From Symbiopectobacterium purcellii (GTDB taxonomy: Bacteria; Pseudomonadota; Gammaproteobacteria; Enterobacterales; Enterobacteriaceae), in the NCBI RefSeq assembly GCF_019797845.1, contig NZ_CP081864.1, positions 4,526,001-4,590,000 of the forward strand: 64,000 nt of DNA, in the 5' to 3' direction. Below, one piece after another: positions 17,655 to 31,819 of this stretch (its first letter is position 1; every line of letters starts with the position of its first letter). The notes under the pieces are model-generated. The model made no database searches, was not told where the DNA came from, and saw only the letters and a program-made list of their open reading frames with translations. Made by a program: the position numbers and the translations under genes.

Positions 17655-18230
17655 ATGATCACAGGCATCATTCTGGCTGGTGGCCAGGCCAGCCGAATGG
17701 GCGGGCAGGATAAAGGACTATTACTGCTGCGCGACATACCGCTCTATCAGCACGTTCTATCCCGCCTAAAACCTCAAGTAGACCGCGTGTACATCAATGC
17801 CAATCGTAACCAGGCGGTTTATCAGGAAAGTGGCTGCACCGTTTTTAGCGATTTACCGAATGGCTTTTCAGGCCCCTTGGCCGGCATATTATCCAGCCTG
17901 AAAACCATTGAGACAGAATGGGCCGTTTTCGCGCCCTGTGATGTACCGAATTTACCCACCGATCTGGTAGCGAGACTGTGGCACGGCAAACAGCAAGGGC
18001 AGGCCGCCTACGTAAACGATGGCCAGCGAGAGCATCCAACCTTGTTGCTTATCCACCGTTCCCTGATGCCAATGCTTGAAACCTACCTTGAACGTGGCGA
18101 TCGTAAGCTGATGCTTTTTCTGGCAGAAATCGAGGCGACTCCGGTACTTTTCGCGGACTGCCCTTTGGCATTCCAAAACCTGAACACCCCAGACGATCTC
18201 TCCAATTGGCAAGAGGCCAACCATGACTGA
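17655..18230 (+). CDS. mobA: Molybdenum cofactor guanylyltransferase MobA
   Basis: MobA joins GMP from GTP to molybdopterin, forming the guanine dinucleotide cofactor used by nitrate and DMSO reductases. The 191-residue protein has the nucleotidyltransferase signature LAGGQASRMGGQDKG at its N-terminus, the GPLAGILSSL motif and the metal-binding CDVPNLP. GAGGGA precedes the ATG. It overlaps mobB by eight bases, so the two are translated together. Confidence 0.95.
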   Translation: MITGIILAGGQASRMGGQDKGLLLLRDIPLYQHVLSRLKPQVDRVYINANRNQAVYQESGCTVFSDLPNGFSGPLAGILSSLKTIETEWAVFAPCDVPNLPTDLVARLWHGKQQGQAAYVNDGQREHPTLLLIHRSLMPMLETYLERGDRKLMLFLAEIEATPVLFADCPLAFQNLNTPDDLSNWQEANHD

Positions 18231-18744
18231 GCGGCATCACCCACGCCTGCTTGCCGTTAGCGCGTATAGCGGTACCGGGAAAACCACCTTACTCACCCAC
18301 GTGATCCCGCTTCTTAAAAAGAAAGGGCTACGCATTGGTGTGATAAAGCATACTCACCATGATATGGATATCGATAAACCCGGTAAAGACAGTTATGAGC
18401 TGCGTAAGGCGGGGGCCGAGCAGACGCTTGTTGCCAGTAACCAACGCTGGGCGTTGATGACGGAAACAGCGAAGGCCGAAGAGGTGAATCTCTATGAGAT
18501 GGTGAGCAAAATGGATGTGGATACGCTGGATGTAGTGCTGGTTGAAGGATTTCGACACGAAAAGGTGCCGAAGATCGTTCTCTCACGCAGAGGGTTGAGC
18601 AAGAACGCGCACGATTTGTTGGATAGCTATGCGGTTGCGATTGCCAGTGATGATGATGCAGATCGACAACTGTCCTTACCCTGGCTGGATATAAACGATC
18701 CTAACCAGGTTGCCGACTTCATTGAAGGCTGGGTCCGCGGGTAA
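18223..18744 (+). CDS. mobB: Molybdopterin-guanine dinucleotide biosynthesis adaptor MobB
   Basis: MobB (173 residues) is a GTP-binding protein that assists MobA. The P-loop is YSGTGKTTLL and the family's IKHTHHDMDIDKPGKDSYEL motif follows. The later LVEGFRHE segment is also typical. It shares an operon with mobA. The stop lies about 60 bases before the convergent rRNA terminator and no separate mobB terminator is evident. Confidence 0.94.
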   Translation: MTERHHPRLLAVSAYSGTGKTTLLTHVIPLLKKKGLRIGVIKHTHHDMDIDKPGKDSYELRKAGAEQTLVASNQRWALMTETAKAEEVNLYEMVSKMDVDTLDVVLVEGFRHEKVPKIVLSRRGLSKNAHDLLDSYAVAIASDDDADRQLSLPWLDINDPNQVADFIEGWVRG

Positions 18745-18805
18745 AACGCCCGTATTACCCTACTCCTGATGATATAAAACCCTATGGCGCCAAACATTAC
18801 GCACA

Positions 18806-18838
18806 GCAAAAAGGGCTGTCCTTTCGGACAGCCCTTTC
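18806..18838 (-). terminator. Terminator of the rRNA operon
   Basis: On the minus strand AGGGCTGTCC-GAAA-GGACAGCCCT is a perfect ten-pair stem with a GNRA loop, followed by TTTTT. It lies about 45 bases beyond the 5S gene. Confidence 0.92.
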
Positions 18839-18879
18839 GCTACTTTTTATCATCAGACATCGTCTGATAATCGATATAA

Positions 18880-18999
18880 AAACCTGGCAGTTCCCTACTC
18901 TCACATGGGGAAGCCCCACACTACCATCGGCGCTACGGCGTTTCACTTCTGAGTTCGGCATGGGGTCAGGTGGGACCACCGCGCTATCGCCGCCAGGCA
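18880..18999 (-). rRNA. rrf: 5S ribosomal RNA
   Basis: The minus strand reads TGCCTGGCGGCGATAGCGCG at the 5' end and GTAGGGAACTGCCAGG near the 3' end, closely matching enterobacterial 5S rRNA over about 120 bases. The ends pair with each other. The exact 3' end is uncertain by two or three bases. Confidence 0.95.
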
Positions 19000-19119
19000 T
19001 ATTCTGTTTCATCTCACCCGTCCTTTCGAGCCAGCAAGACCAATCTGTCAACAAGCTGAATTACGAGTAACGATTCTCTTCATCACCACTCACAACCACC
19101 AAAACATCTTCGGCGTTGT

Positions 19120-22027
<2,908 letters not shown>

Positions 22028-22125
22028 TCACAACCCGAAAATGTTTCAGGTGTGAAAGCTTGAGAGAATCACAATAGTAGTAGTGAGCCACTATTGCTCG
22101 TTTCAATTTTCAGCTTGTTCCAGAT

Positions 22126-22136
22126 TGTTAAAGAGC
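22126..22136 (-). promoter_or_regulatory. boxA antitermination element in the 16S-23S spacer
   Basis: The minus strand reads GCTCTTTAACA, the boxA sequence bound by NusB-NusE. It lies in the spacer between tRNA-Glu and 23S, where E. coli rrn operons carry one. Confidence 0.75.
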
Positions 22137-22224
22137 AAATATCGTAAACACGACTCGTAAGTCATCTTTACGTTATTGTCGGTTCCGCAGAACCGGTGAT
22201 AATGTCTTTCACTCATTATCGGTA

Positions 22225-22300
22225 TGGCGTCCCCAAGGGGATTCGAACCCCTGTTACAGCCGTGAAAGGGCAGTGTCCTAGGCCTCTAGACGATGGGGAC
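22225..22300 (-). tRNA. tRNA-Glu (anticodon TTC)
   Basis: The 76 bases read GTCCCCATCGTCTAGAGGCC at the 5' end and CCCTTGGGGACGCCA at the 3' end, with CCA encoded. The anticodon loop CTTTCAC gives anticodon TTC. It is the single tRNA in the 16S-23S spacer, as in several E. coli rrn operons. Confidence 0.97.
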
Positions 22301-22439
22301 ACGAAAACCCGATTAACACAACAGCTCTAATCGGTTCGTATCAGCATGAGTCAGAGACTCATTCATCAACAGGTGCTTTTTGCTCAGCATTTTCATCAGA
22401 CAATCTGTGTGAACACTTCACAGAATCAGTATCATTAGG

Positions 22440-23981
<1,542 letters not shown>

Positions 23982-24193
23982 AAAGTTTGATTTGCTTCTG
24001 CAAGAGAAGCGATGCTCAAAGAATTATTACTGTTAGTTCGTAATGAATTAACTTTTGTTCACTCTTCAAGACTTTTATTTTTTTAAGCCCGTAGGCTTTA
24101 CGATAAAGTCCTGTGAGTGCCCACACAGATTGTCTGATTAATTGTTAAAGAGCGTTGCGACGCGGCTTACAGCCTGCTGTCGCGAGGTGGCGT
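23982..24193 (-). other. Leader of the rRNA operon
   Basis: The transcribed leader between promoter P2 and 16S holds boxA (24143-24153) and the sequence that pairs across 16S for RNase III processing. No gene lies here. Confidence 0.7.
24143..24153 (-). promoter_or_regulatory. boxA antitermination element in the rRNA leader
   Basis: The minus strand reads GCTCTTTAACA just downstream of P2, the canonical rrn leader boxA. Confidence 0.85.
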
Positions 24194-24221
24194 ATACTAC
24201 GCTTTCCTCTTTCAGAGTCAA
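24194..24221 (-). promoter_or_regulatory. rRNA promoter P2
   Basis: Minus-strand TTGACT (24221-24216) and TAGTAT (24199-24194) with a 16-base spacer match the layout of E. coli rrn P2. Confidence 0.85.
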
Positions 24222-24303
24222 CGATTATTTTCATTTGAAAGTGAATCGTTTTTCTCTTGCTGACCTCGCTTTGAATCGCTTCGTGTCGTGTCAACGGAGG
24301 CGC

Positions 24304-24331
24304 ATTATAGGGATCCCAATAATTTACACAA
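24304..24331 (-). promoter_or_regulatory. rRNA promoter P1
   Basis: Minus-strand TTGTGT (24331-24326) and TATAAT (24309-24304) have a 16-base spacer and a GC-rich discriminator (GCGCCTCC), the rrn P1 pattern that gives growth-rate and ppGpp control. A-rich sequence directly upstream is a likely UP element. Confidence 0.85.
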
Positions 24332-24490
24332 CCCCTTTTTTGGATCTTTTTTTCCGTTCGCGCGTTTTTTACCCCCATCGTTGAGATCCTGCTCAACCCG
24401 CGCTATTTTCAACCAACCTTTGCTGCTTCTGGCAGCAGCAAGGCCATAATTAGGGTAAGTTACTCTTTTCGAATGTATTGAGAGGTAAAT

Positions 24491-24548
24491 ATGGGCTCCC
24501 ACGCATTGCGTCCTTAATAAGGATGCATTCCCTACTGTCGGGAAAAAC
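24491..24548 (+). other. Out-of-frame N-terminal part of yrdA
   Basis: AGAGGT precedes ATG 24491, which opens ATG GGC TCC CAC GCA TTG CGT CCT and then hits TAA. Relatives begin with a short peptide followed by LRPYxDxFPxxGxxVMID. Here LRP is in one frame and DAFPTVGKNVMID in another. Removing one A from CCTTAATAAGG (24512-24522) would join them. This is a one-base insertion at the start of yrdA, real or a sequence error. Confidence 0.75.
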
Positions 24549-25040
24549 GTGATGATCGATCGATCCAGCGTTGTGATCGGCAATACGACGCTTGGCGATG
24601 ATGTCAGCATCTGGCCATTAGTCACGATCCGTGGCGACGTACATGAAATCCATATCGGCGCACGCACCAATATTCAGGATGGCAGCGTATTGCATGTCAC
24701 CCACCGCTCAGCGAGCAATCCACAGGGTAATCCGTTGATCATTGGTGAAGAGGTCACCGTAGGCCACAAGGCCATTCTACACGGTTGCACCATTGGCAAC
24801 CGTGTATTGGTCGGTATGGGATCGATCCTGCTTGATGGCGCTATCGTAGAAGATGACGTAATGATTGGTGCGGGCAGTCTGGTACCGCCCGGTAAGCGCT
24901 TGCAGAGTGGTTATCTCTATCTTGGCAGCCCAGTGAAACAAATCCGTCCGCTGACAGCCGAAGAGATCGAGGGGCTGCGCTACTCCGCCAATAACTACGC
25001 CACTTGGAAGAACGACTACCTGGCTCAGGACAGCGAGTAA
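24549..25040 (+). CDS. yrdA: Gamma-carbonic-anhydrase-like protein YrdA, N-terminally shortened
   Basis: The remaining frame opens at GTG 24549 or ATG 24552 and encodes 162-163 residues of a left-handed beta-helix protein with hexapeptide repeats (VIGNTTLGDDVSIWP, IHIGARTNIQDGSVLHV, VTVGHKAILHGCTIGN, VIVEDD-type turns). The metal-binding histidines H residues of LHVTH and VGHKAILHG are present. E. coli YrdA is about 184 residues; the missing N-terminus is encoded just upstream in another frame (24491-24548). The core fold could still be made by internal initiation, although the best ribosome binding site belongs to 24491. It overlaps the convergent yrdB by 16 bases. Enzymatic activity is unproven for YrdA. 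Confidence 0.8.
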   Translation: MMIDRSSVVIGNTTLGDDVSIWPLVTIRGDVHEIHIGARTNIQDGSVLHVTHRSASNPQGNPLIIGEEVTVGHKAILHGCTIGNRVLVGMGSILLDGAIVEDDVMIGAGSLVPPGKRLQSGYLYLGSPVKQIRPLTAEEIEGLRYSANNYATWKNDYLAQDSE

Positions 25041-25282
25041 TAACCCTCACTGTCATCCTGTTCATTGAGCACCCGCGCTTCGAAAAGATCTTCGATATCC
25101 CAGCGGTGCTCTCTGAACAACACCAGCCAACTATCCGCATCGGTTCCACCAAAACGCGCCTGAAGCTGTGCGGCACTGATATGGCATTCACGCTGAAAAC
25201 CGCCGATCAGCACAGGGAAGTAGACCATACGATCCTCTTCGCTCCACGCTTCGCGGTCGGGAAACTGGATCGCCTGGTTCAT
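25025..25282 (-). CDS. yrdB: DUF1488 family protein YrdB
   Basis: This 85-residue protein begins [13 protein letters not shown] as does E. coli YrdB and has [14 protein letters not shown] in its second half. Function is unknown. Its ATG overlaps the aroE stop codon (ATGA), so it is coupled to aroE. Its 3' end overlaps yrdA, which is convergent. Confidence 0.9.
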   Translation of the reverse strand: MNQAIQFPDREAWSEEDRMVYFPVLIGGFQRECHISAAQLQARFGGTDADSWLVLFREHRWDIEDLFEARVLNEQDDSEGYYSLS

Positions 25283-26106
25283 GCGTTAAGTGCTTTTTTC
25301 ATCTGTTCGATCACCGGGGTGGTCTCTGGCATCACGCCATGCCAGAGGAAAAACGCATGTGCTGCCTGATTGATCAACATACCAAAACCATCCGCCAACT
25401 GTGATGCTCCCTGCTGCTGGCACCACCGCAAAAACGGCGTCAGGCTGGCCTGATAGAACATGTCATAACAGCGCGTAGAGGCCGTGATCAATGAGGCAGG
25501 CAGATCGGGAATATCGCCAGCGATCCCTGACGAGGTGGCATTGATGATCAGATCGAAGTTTTCGCCTTCCAGCCCATCCAGCGGCAACGCGTCAATCGGC
25601 CCCACTGGCTGAAACAGTGTCGCGAGCGCTTCTGCCTTGGCAAACGTCCGATTGGTCACCACCAGCGAACAGCCATGGCTCAATAGCGGCTGAATAACGC
25701 CACGGCTGGCACCGCCCGCACCGATCAACAGCCCCCGATCCTGCGGCGTCACCAGCGCGAGACGCTGCAAATCACTCAGCAGCCCAATACCGTCGGTATT
25801 ATCCCCCAGCAGCCGGCCGTCTTCGAGCCGCTTCACGGTATTGACCGCGCCGGCTAACGAGGCGCGTTGGCTCAGCTCATCGACTTCCTGATAGGCGCGC
25901 TCCTTGAAAGGCATGGTGATATTCGCCCCCAACGCCCCTGCGTGAAAAAAATCACGCAGCGTTTGTTCAAAACTGTCCAGCGGTGCCAACAGGCGTTCAT
26001 ACGTCAAAGGGATCCCGGTTTGCTCAGAAAACAGCGCATGTATCTGCGGCGATTTGCTGTGCGCAATAGGATGACCAAAAACCGCGAATGACGTTACTTC
26101 AGACAC
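25279..26106 (-). CDS. aroE: Shikimate 5-dehydrogenase
   Basis: AroE reduces 3-dehydroshikimate with NADPH in aromatic amino acid synthesis. The shikimate site [10 protein letters not shown], the catalytic lysine in TMPFKE, NTDG, and the NADP-binding GAGGASRG with NRTFAKA are all visible. I choose GTG 26106 ([10 protein letters not shown]) because GGAG lies six bases upstream; this gives 275 residues against 272 in E. coli. A GTG at 26118 is a less likely start. The gene lies 15 bases after tsaC. Confidence 0.95.
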   Translation of the reverse strand: MSEVTSFAVFGHPIAHSKSPQIHALFSEQTGIPLTYERLLAPLDSFEQTLRDFFHAGALGANITMPFKERAYQEVDELSQRASLAGAVNTVKRLEDGRLLGDNTDGIGLLSDLQRLALVTPQDRGLLIGAGGASRGVIQPLLSHGCSLVVTNRTFAKAEALATLFQPVGPIDALPLDGLEGENFDLIINATSSGIAGDIPDLPASLITASTRCYDMFYQASLTPFLRWCQQQGASQLADGFGMLINQAAHAFFLWHGVMPETTPVIEQMKKALNA

Positions 26107-26121
26107 CGTTATCTCCACTTG

Positions 26122-26688
26122 TTAACCTTGTCGTATCAGGTTGCCCGTCAAGACATCCCGAATTTCAGACGGATTCTGTCGCCCGGATGTTTCTCCGTGC
26201 AGAACAGGAAAAGTCTCACCAAACTGGGTCATAACCTCTTGTGCCGTACGGCACGGCGGCAACCCGGTCAGATTGGCGCTGGTTGACACGATGGGCTTGC
26301 CAAACGCCAGGCAGAGTTCACGTACAAGAGGATGCGCACTGACGCGCACCGCCAACGATGAGAATTGCCCGGTCAACCAGCGTGGTGTACTCGGTCTGGC
26401 GGGCATCACCCACGTTACCGGTCCGGGCCAGGAGGCAAACATCACTGCCTTTTGCTCAGCGCTGAGCTGGCTGTCATCAATATAGGGGGTGAGCTGTTGA
26501 TAATCAGCCGCGATCAGGATAAGCCCATTTTCGACAGGCCGTTGTTTCAAGGCCAGCAGTCGCATCACGGCGGCTTCGCTGTCAGGATCGCACCCCAAGC
26601 CGAAAACCGCTTCGGTAGGATAGGCGATGACATTCTGCTTTATCAGTTCCTGAATGACAGAAACCGGTTGTTTCACTACATTACTCAT
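26122..26688 (-). CDS. tsaC: Threonylcarbamoyl-AMP synthase TsaC
   Basis: TsaC (188 residues) makes threonylcarbamoyl-AMP for the t6A37 modification of ANN-reading tRNAs. The Sua5/YciO/YrdC fold is shown by [37 protein letters not shown] and the [12 protein letters not shown] motif. ATG 26688 is preferred over a TTG at 26697. It overlaps yrdD by eight bases and is part of the yrdD-tsaC-aroE-yrdB run conserved in Enterobacterales. Confidence 0.95.
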   Translation of the reverse strand: MSNVVKQPVSVIQELIKQNVIAYPTEAVFGLGCDPDSEAAVMRLLALKQRPVENGLILIAADYQQLTPYIDDSQLSAEQKAVMFASWPGPVTWVMPARPSTPRWLTGQFSSLAVRVSAHPLVRELCLAFGKPIVSTSANLTGLPPCRTAQEVMTQFGETFPVLHGETSGRQNPSEIRDVLTGNLIRQG

Positions 26689-27238
26689 TGGTATCAACTT
26701 CTGCCGTTACCGGCTTTCCACAGGCTTTACTGGCGCAAAAACGTTTGACGCCCTGCGCCGTTTTCTTTTCGAACAAGAGCGGATAGTGGCAGGTTGGGCA
26801 CGTCCCCGCCACCGGTTTATGGTTGAGCGCAAATTGGCACTCCGGGTAACGCTCACAGGCGTGGAACACTTTGCCAAAGCGCGATTTACGTTGCAGCAGC
26901 TTGCCTTTGCCACATTGTGGACAGGTTAATGCGGTTTCATCTGGCCGGTCGATGACCTCAGTATGGTCACACGCCGGGTAGTTGCTACAGCCAATAAACA
27001 TGCCATAACGCCCCTGCCGCAACACCAGCGTCCCCTGACAGTGTGGGCAGAGTTGCCCAGACAGCTCCTTCACAATATGGCCATCCGCATTGGCTTTCAG
27101 CGGACGAACAAATTCGCACTCCGGGTAGCGAGAGCAGCCCAAAAAGGGGCCGCGGCGGCTGGAGCGAATCACCAGCGGCGCGCCGCACTCAGGGCAGCAC
27201 TCCGCCTTTTTATCTGCTATAAGCGCAGGGATTACCAT
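26681..27238 (-). CDS. yrdD: Topoisomerase-type zinc-finger protein YrdD
   Basis: The protein of 185 residues is made of four zinc ribbons like those at the C-terminus of topoisomerase I. CPECGAPL...[20 protein letters not shown]...[20 protein letters not shown]...HACERYPEC and CPTCHYPL...CASKAC can be picked out in order. Such modules bind single-stranded DNA or RNA; the role of YrdD is unknown. The ATG at 27238 has a weak ribosome binding site. It lies 21 bases after smg. Confidence 0.9.
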   Translation of the reverse strand: MVIPALIADKKAECCPECGAPLVIRSSRRGPFLGCSRYPECEFVRPLKANADGHIVKELSGQLCPHCQGTLVLRQGRYGMFIGCSNYPACDHTEVIDRPDETALTCPQCGKGKLLQRKSRFGKVFHACERYPECQFALNHKPVAGTCPTCHYPLLFEKKTAQGVKRFCASKACGKPVTAEVDTNE

Positions 27239-27259
27239 GGTTTATGCTGACTTATCGGT

Positions 27260-27733
27260 TTAATGCAAATACTCCTCATCTGCTTCAAACAGCAGATCTT
27301 CCATTTGCTGGTAGGCGTTTTCACATCCGGGTAGATTGAACAACACCATGAGGATCACCCATTTAAGATCGTCCAGATCGAACGATAAGGTATCCAGCGC
27401 CATCACGCGATAGATCACCATTTCACGCGTTTCAAGATTCAACACGTTGATTTGCTCCAGGAACAACAAAAAGCCCCGGCACTCGGTGTCGAAGCGCTGC
27501 TCCTCTTCCTGCGTATAAATACGCAGTGCATGGGGATCGTTTGCCAAAGCAAAAGGCACTTCTTTGCCTTCCTGCAAATCCGCCAGGCGCTCCAGCCAGT
27601 TCAATGCGCTATAGATATCAGCACGATCGAACCCCGCCCGCGTGAGGTCATCAGTTAACGCATCATGATCAACGCGTAGTTCCGTTTCGTTGTGGATGTA
27701 AGTTTCAAACAAGTACATGAGTACGTCGAACAT
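27260..27733 (-). CDS. smg: Smg family protein
   Basis: Smg (157 residues, DUF494) begins [16 protein letters not shown] and ends in an acidic helix EADEEYLH. It is found next to dprA in most gammaproteobacteria; its function is not known. Its start overlaps the dprA end by 29 bases. The sequence appears complete. Confidence 0.92.
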   Translation of the reverse strand: MFDVLMYLFETYIHNETELRVDHDALTDDLTRAGFDRADIYSALNWLERLADLQEGKEVPFALANDPHALRIYTQEEEQRFDTECRGFLLFLEQINVLNLETREMVIYRVMALDTLSFDLDDLKWVILMVLFNLPGCENAYQQMEDLLFEADEEYLH

Positions 27734-28825
27734 GGCCAGCCCTCCTCAATCGGACATAGCCGCCGGGTACTGCTTCTATCCATCCTGCTAACTCCAGATC
27801 CAGCAACTTACCTACTACCTCTGGCACAGGTTGGCCCGCACGTTCAGCGACAACATCAACAGGTGTAACCTCATCTCCTACGTTAGCCAACACGTCGGCA
27901 AATGGCAATTCCACATCGGCGTCCTGAGCAGAAATAGTTTCATTTTCACCAAGGGGTAGCCATGATAACCCACTGCCCATCTGTTCAATGATGTCTTTGG
28001 GGCAGGTAACCAGATAGGCTCCCTGTTGGATTAGCCAGTGCGTACCTTGTGTCATGGGGTTATCCAGCGCGCCCGGTAGCGCGAAGAGATCGCGATTCTG
28101 CTCCAACGCACAGCGCGCTGTGACTAAAGAACCGCTACGCAGGGAAGCCTCGACAATCAGTACACCGAGGCTTATCCCACTGATAATGCGATTACGCCGG
28201 GGAAAATTGATTGCCCTCGGGGCTCATTCAGGGGAAATTCAGAGACAAGCGCTCCCCCTTGCTCCACCAACCGTTCTGCCAGCGCACGATGGCGACGGGG
28301 ATACGTCTGCTGTAATCCGTTGCCCAGCACCGCCACGCTTTTCCCTCCTGCATCCAGCGCCGCCTGATGCGCCACGCCATCGACCCCCAATGCTAAACCG
28401 CTGGTGATAACAAAACCATTCAACGCCAGTTCCTGCGCAAAATAGTGTCCCCACTGCGCGCCATACGCAGAAGGGTGACGGCTGCCGACCATAGCAAGTT
28501 GAGGGGCACAGAGAAGCTGAGGGTTACCACGCACAAACAGTGCCCGAGGCGAAGCGGGGATCTGCCGCAATAAGGGGGGGTAACGTGAATCTGCATACGT
28601 AAGTAGATGGTGAGCCGGTTCATCCAGCCAGCGTAATACCGCTTCATACTCCCTTTCATCCTGTGTGAGAAATTGCGCGACCTGCTCTTCCGACAAGGCC
28701 AGCGCAGACAGTGCCTCGGCAGTTATCTCTGCCAGCAGACGCAATTGCTCCGCCAATTGCACCGTTTTCACCGCGTTGAGGCGCCGCACGTTCATTAACC
28801 GCAGCCACAGTTCCACGTCCTGCAT
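27705..28825 (-). pseudogene. dprA: DNA-processing protein DprA (Smf), frameshifted
   Basis: DprA loads RecA on incoming single-stranded DNA in transformation. The first part (ATG 28825, MQDVELWLRLMNV; AAGGATG upstream) has the Rossmann-like region with MVGSRHPSAYG, ITSGLALGVDG and GNGLQQTYPRRH, up to LVSEFPLNEP. There the frame is lost and stops at 28172. The other frame goes on directly with AINFPRRNRIISG and the family's GSLVTARCALEQNRD, then the C-terminal winged domain to 27705. A single base is missing near the run of four G (plus strand) at 28219-28222. Full length would be about 373 residues. A homopolymer indel may be a sequencing error, so this needs confirmation. Confidence 0.88.
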
Positions 28826-28940
28826 GCGTTCATCCTTGTGCCATTGCGCTTTACAGGGCAAATGCTGTCAATCAGAACCGGAAATGTTTAGAATAGATCC
28901 AGATACGCTTTCATCAACCGGATAAAGATCGAAATCAACT

Positions 28941-29450
28941 ATGGCAGTTTTGCAGGTATTACATTTTCCAGACGAGCGGCTTCGCACTATCGCGAAACCT
29001 GTCGCAGAGGTTAATGCAGAAATTCAGCGCATCGTCGATGATATGTTCGACACCATGTACGAAGAAGAAGGCATCGGCCTTGCAGCGAGTCAGGTGGACG
29101 TACATCAGCGCATTATCGTGATTGATGTTTCCGAAGAACGCGATCAGCGTTTGGTGTTGATCAACCCAGAACTGCTGGAAAAAGACGGCGATACCGGTAT
29201 TGAAGAGGGGTGTCTGTCCATTCCGGAAACCCGTGCGCTGGTGCCGCGCGCTGAGCGCGTGAAGGTCAAAGCGCTGGACCGGGAAGGTAACCCCTTTGAG
29301 CTGGAAGCTGATGGCCTGTTGGCAATCTGTATCCAACACGAAATGGACCATCTGGTTGGCAAGCTGTTTATTGATTATCTCTCGCCGTTAAAACGCCAGA
29401 GAATTCGTCAGAAGCTGGAAAAAATGGCACGACTGAACAGTCGTCCATAA
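28941..29450 (+). CDS. def: Peptide deformylase
   Basis: Def removes the formyl group from new proteins. The 169-residue protein has all three metal-site motifs: [13 protein letters not shown] and QHEMDHL (cysteine plus two histidines). It starts [15 protein letters not shown] as in E. coli. It is divergent from dprA across about 115 bases and heads the def-fmt-rsmB-trkA operon. Confidence 0.97.
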   Translation: MAVLQVLHFPDERLRTIAKPVAEVNAEIQRIVDDMFDTMYEEEGIGLAASQVDVHQRIIVIDVSEERDQRLVLINPELLEKDGDTGIEEGCLSIPETRALVPRAERVKVKALDREGNPFELEADGLLAICIQHEMDHLVGKLFIDYLSPLKRQRIRQKLEKMARLNSRP

Positions 29451-29475
29451 TCTTATCACTACCGCAGGAAACGTC

Positions 29476-30426
29476 GTGTCCGAGAGCTCCCTACGCATTA
29501 TTTTCGCGGGTACACCTGACTTCGCAGCGCGTCACCTTGACGCGCTGCTGGCTTCACCGCATCAGGTGGTGGGTGTTTTCACCCAACCCGATCGTCCGGC
29601 AGGTCGAGGTAACAAACTGACGCCCAGCCCGGTCAAGGTATTGGCAGAGCAGCACGATGTGCCGGTGCTTCAGCCCAAATCGCTGCGACCGGCAGAAAAT
29701 CAGCAATTGGTCGCTGATTTACAGGCGGATATTATGGTGGTGGTGGCCTATGGCTTAATCCTGCCACAAGCGGTGTTGGATATGCCCCGTTTGGGCTGTA
29801 TCAATGTGCACGGCTCGCTGCTACCGCGCTGGCGCGGTGCGGCACCGATACAACGCTCGCTTTGGGCCGGAGACGCTGAAACCGGTGTCACCATCATGCA
29901 AATGGATGCAGGGTTGGATACCGGTGCCATGTTGCATAAGCTGTCATGCCCGATAACACCGCAAGACACCAGCGCCTCGCTGTACGATCGTCTGGCTGAG
30001 TTGGGACCGCAAGGATTGCTGATGACGCTCGCCTCCCTGGCGCAGGGAACGGCCGTTGCAGAAAAACAAGATGACAGTCTGGCGACGTACGCCGAAAAGC
30101 TGAGCAAAGAAGAAGCTAAGCTTGACTGGTCACTCAGTGCCGAGCAGTTGGAACGCTGCATTCGTGCGTTCAATCCCTGGCCTGTCAGCTATATCACCAT
30201 TGACGAACAGCCCGTTAAAGTGTGGAAAGCCAGCGCATTGGACACTACCCATAGCGCACAACCTGGTACGATCGTCAGTGCAGACAAGCAGGGTATACAG
30301 GTCGCCACCGCGCAAGGGGTACTGAACCTGCTGCAACTGCAACCTGCGGGCAAAAAACCGATGTCGGTGCAGGATCTGCTCAATTCGCGTCGCGAATGGT
30401 TCACTCCAGGCAACGTACTGGCATAA
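29476..30426 (+). CDS. fmt: Methionyl-tRNA formyltransferase
   Basis: Fmt formylates initiator Met-tRNA, the partner reaction to deformylase. The 316-residue protein has the catalytic [17 protein letters not shown] motif and the later DTGAMLHK segment, then the C-terminal OB-like tRNA-binding domain (from about residue 205). The start is GTG 29476 with GCAGGAA upstream. It follows def by 25 bases. Confidence 0.97.
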   Translation: MSESSLRIIFAGTPDFAARHLDALLASPHQVVGVFTQPDRPAGRGNKLTPSPVKVLAEQHDVPVLQPKSLRPAENQQLVADLQADIMVVVAYGLILPQAVLDMPRLGCINVHGSLLPRWRGAAPIQRSLWAGDAETGVTIMQMDAGLDTGAMLHKLSCPITPQDTSASLYDRLAELGPQGLLMTLASLAQGTAVAEKQDDSLATYAEKLSKEEAKLDWSLSAEQLERCIRAFNPWPVSYITIDEQPVKVWKASALDTTHSAQPGTIVSADKQGIQVATAQGVLNLLQLQPAGKKPMSVQDLLNSRREWFTPGNVLA

Positions 30427-30499
30427 TAGACTCATCCATTAAAAGGCATCGCGTCTGCTGTTATGGCAGGCGCGTTACCGTTTCAGACAATCACTATCC

Positions 30500-31795
30500 A
30501 TGAAAACAACATACAATCTGCGCGCCATCGCCGCGAACGTTATCAGCCAGGTGCTCGATAAAGGCCAGTCGCTAAGTTCACTGCTACCACAGTATCAGCG
30601 TGATATCTCAGAAAAAGATCGTGCCCTGCTGCAAGAGCTGTGCTTCGGCGTATTGCGCGTGTTGCCACAGGTAGAGTGGATAATTCAGCAGTTGATGGCA
30701 AAAACACTGACCGGGAAGCAGCGCACGTTGCACTACCTGATCATGGTGGGTATCTATCAACTCGCTCACACGCGCATCCCGGCCCATGCCGCGCTGTCTG
30801 AAACGGTTAACGGTGCTATTGCACTCAAGCGCCCGCAGCTTAAAGGGTTGATCAACGGCGTGCTACGCCAATTTCAACGCCAACAGGCCGAGCTGGATGA
30901 GCGCGCCGCTCATCATACGTCGCGCTTCGCTCACCCCGAATGGCTGTTAGCGCGCCTCAAGAAAGCTTATCCGCAGCAGTGGCAGCAGATTGTTGAGGCC
31001 AATAACCAGCGCCCTCCGATGTGGCTGCGCGTCAACCGTTTGCACCACACACGAGAACACTATTTAGCACTGCTGACTGAAGCAGGTATAGCTGCGCAGC
31101 CACATCCTGAAGAGGATGAAGCCATCATGCTAAGTGAGCCTTGTGCCGTAAGCCTGCTGCCCGGCTTCGCGCAAGGCTGGGTAACTGTGCAGGACGTCTC
31201 TGCACAGGGCTGCGTACGCTGGTTAGCACCGCAGGACAATGAACATATTCTCGATCTGTGTGCGGCACCGGGTGGGAAAACGACCCATATTCTGGAAGCT
31301 GCGCCTCACGCTAAGGTATTGGCGATCGATGTGGACCCGCAGCGGCTCGCCCGGGTCAACGAGAATCTGCAACGCCTTAATCTCCATGCAGACGTAAGAC
31401 AAGGCGACGGGCGCGAACCTGGGGCCTGGTGCGGTGAGCAACAGTTCGATCGTATTCTGCTCGATGCCCCCTGCTCTGCCACCGGCGTAATTCGCCGTCA
31501 TCCTGATATCAAATGGCTGCGGCGCGACAGCGACATCCCCGAGCTGGCACTGTTACAGCAGGAGATTCTGGAAGCCATCTGGCCACGGCTGAAAGCCGGC
31601 GGGACGTTGGTTTATGCCACCTGCTCTATCCTGCCGGAAGAGAATCAGCAGCAAATGCGGGCCTTTCTAACACGCCATGCGGATGCCAAACTGGTGGAAA
31701 CCGGTGATGCGCAGCACCCCGGTTTGCAAAAGTTACCGGCGGCAGAGGATGGCGATGGATTCTTTTATGCTAAGTTGGTTAAGAGCATTGATTGA
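30500..31795 (+). CDS. rsmB: 16S rRNA m5C967 methyltransferase RsmB
   Basis: RsmB (431 residues) methylates C967 of 16S rRNA. The N-terminal NusB-like RNA-binding domain (1 to about 140) contains [15 protein letters not shown]. The methyltransferase domain has the SAM motif [11 protein letters not shown], the DAPCSATG motif and the catalytic cysteine of TCSILPEEN. It lies in the def-fmt-rsmB-trkA operon. Confidence 0.97.
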   Translation: MKTTYNLRAIAANVISQVLDKGQSLSSLLPQYQRDISEKDRALLQELCFGVLRVLPQVEWIIQQLMAKTLTGKQRTLHYLIMVGIYQLAHTRIPAHAALSETVNGAIALKRPQLKGLINGVLRQFQRQQAELDERAAHHTSRFAHPEWLLARLKKAYPQQWQQIVEANNQRPPMWLRVNRLHHTREHYLALLTEAGIAAQPHPEEDEAIMLSEPCAVSLLPGFAQGWVTVQDVSAQGCVRWLAPQDNEHILDLCAAPGGKTTHILEAAPHAKVLAIDVDPQRLARVNENLQRLNLHADVRQGDGREPGAWCGEQQFDRILLDAPCSATGVIRRHPDIKWLRRDSDIPELALLQQEILEAIWPRLKAGGTLVYATCSILPEENQQQMRAFLTRHADAKLVETGDAQHPGLQKLPAAEDGDGFFYAKLVKSID

Positions 31796-31819
31796 TAGCA
31801 ACGGCAACGGGCACAGATC

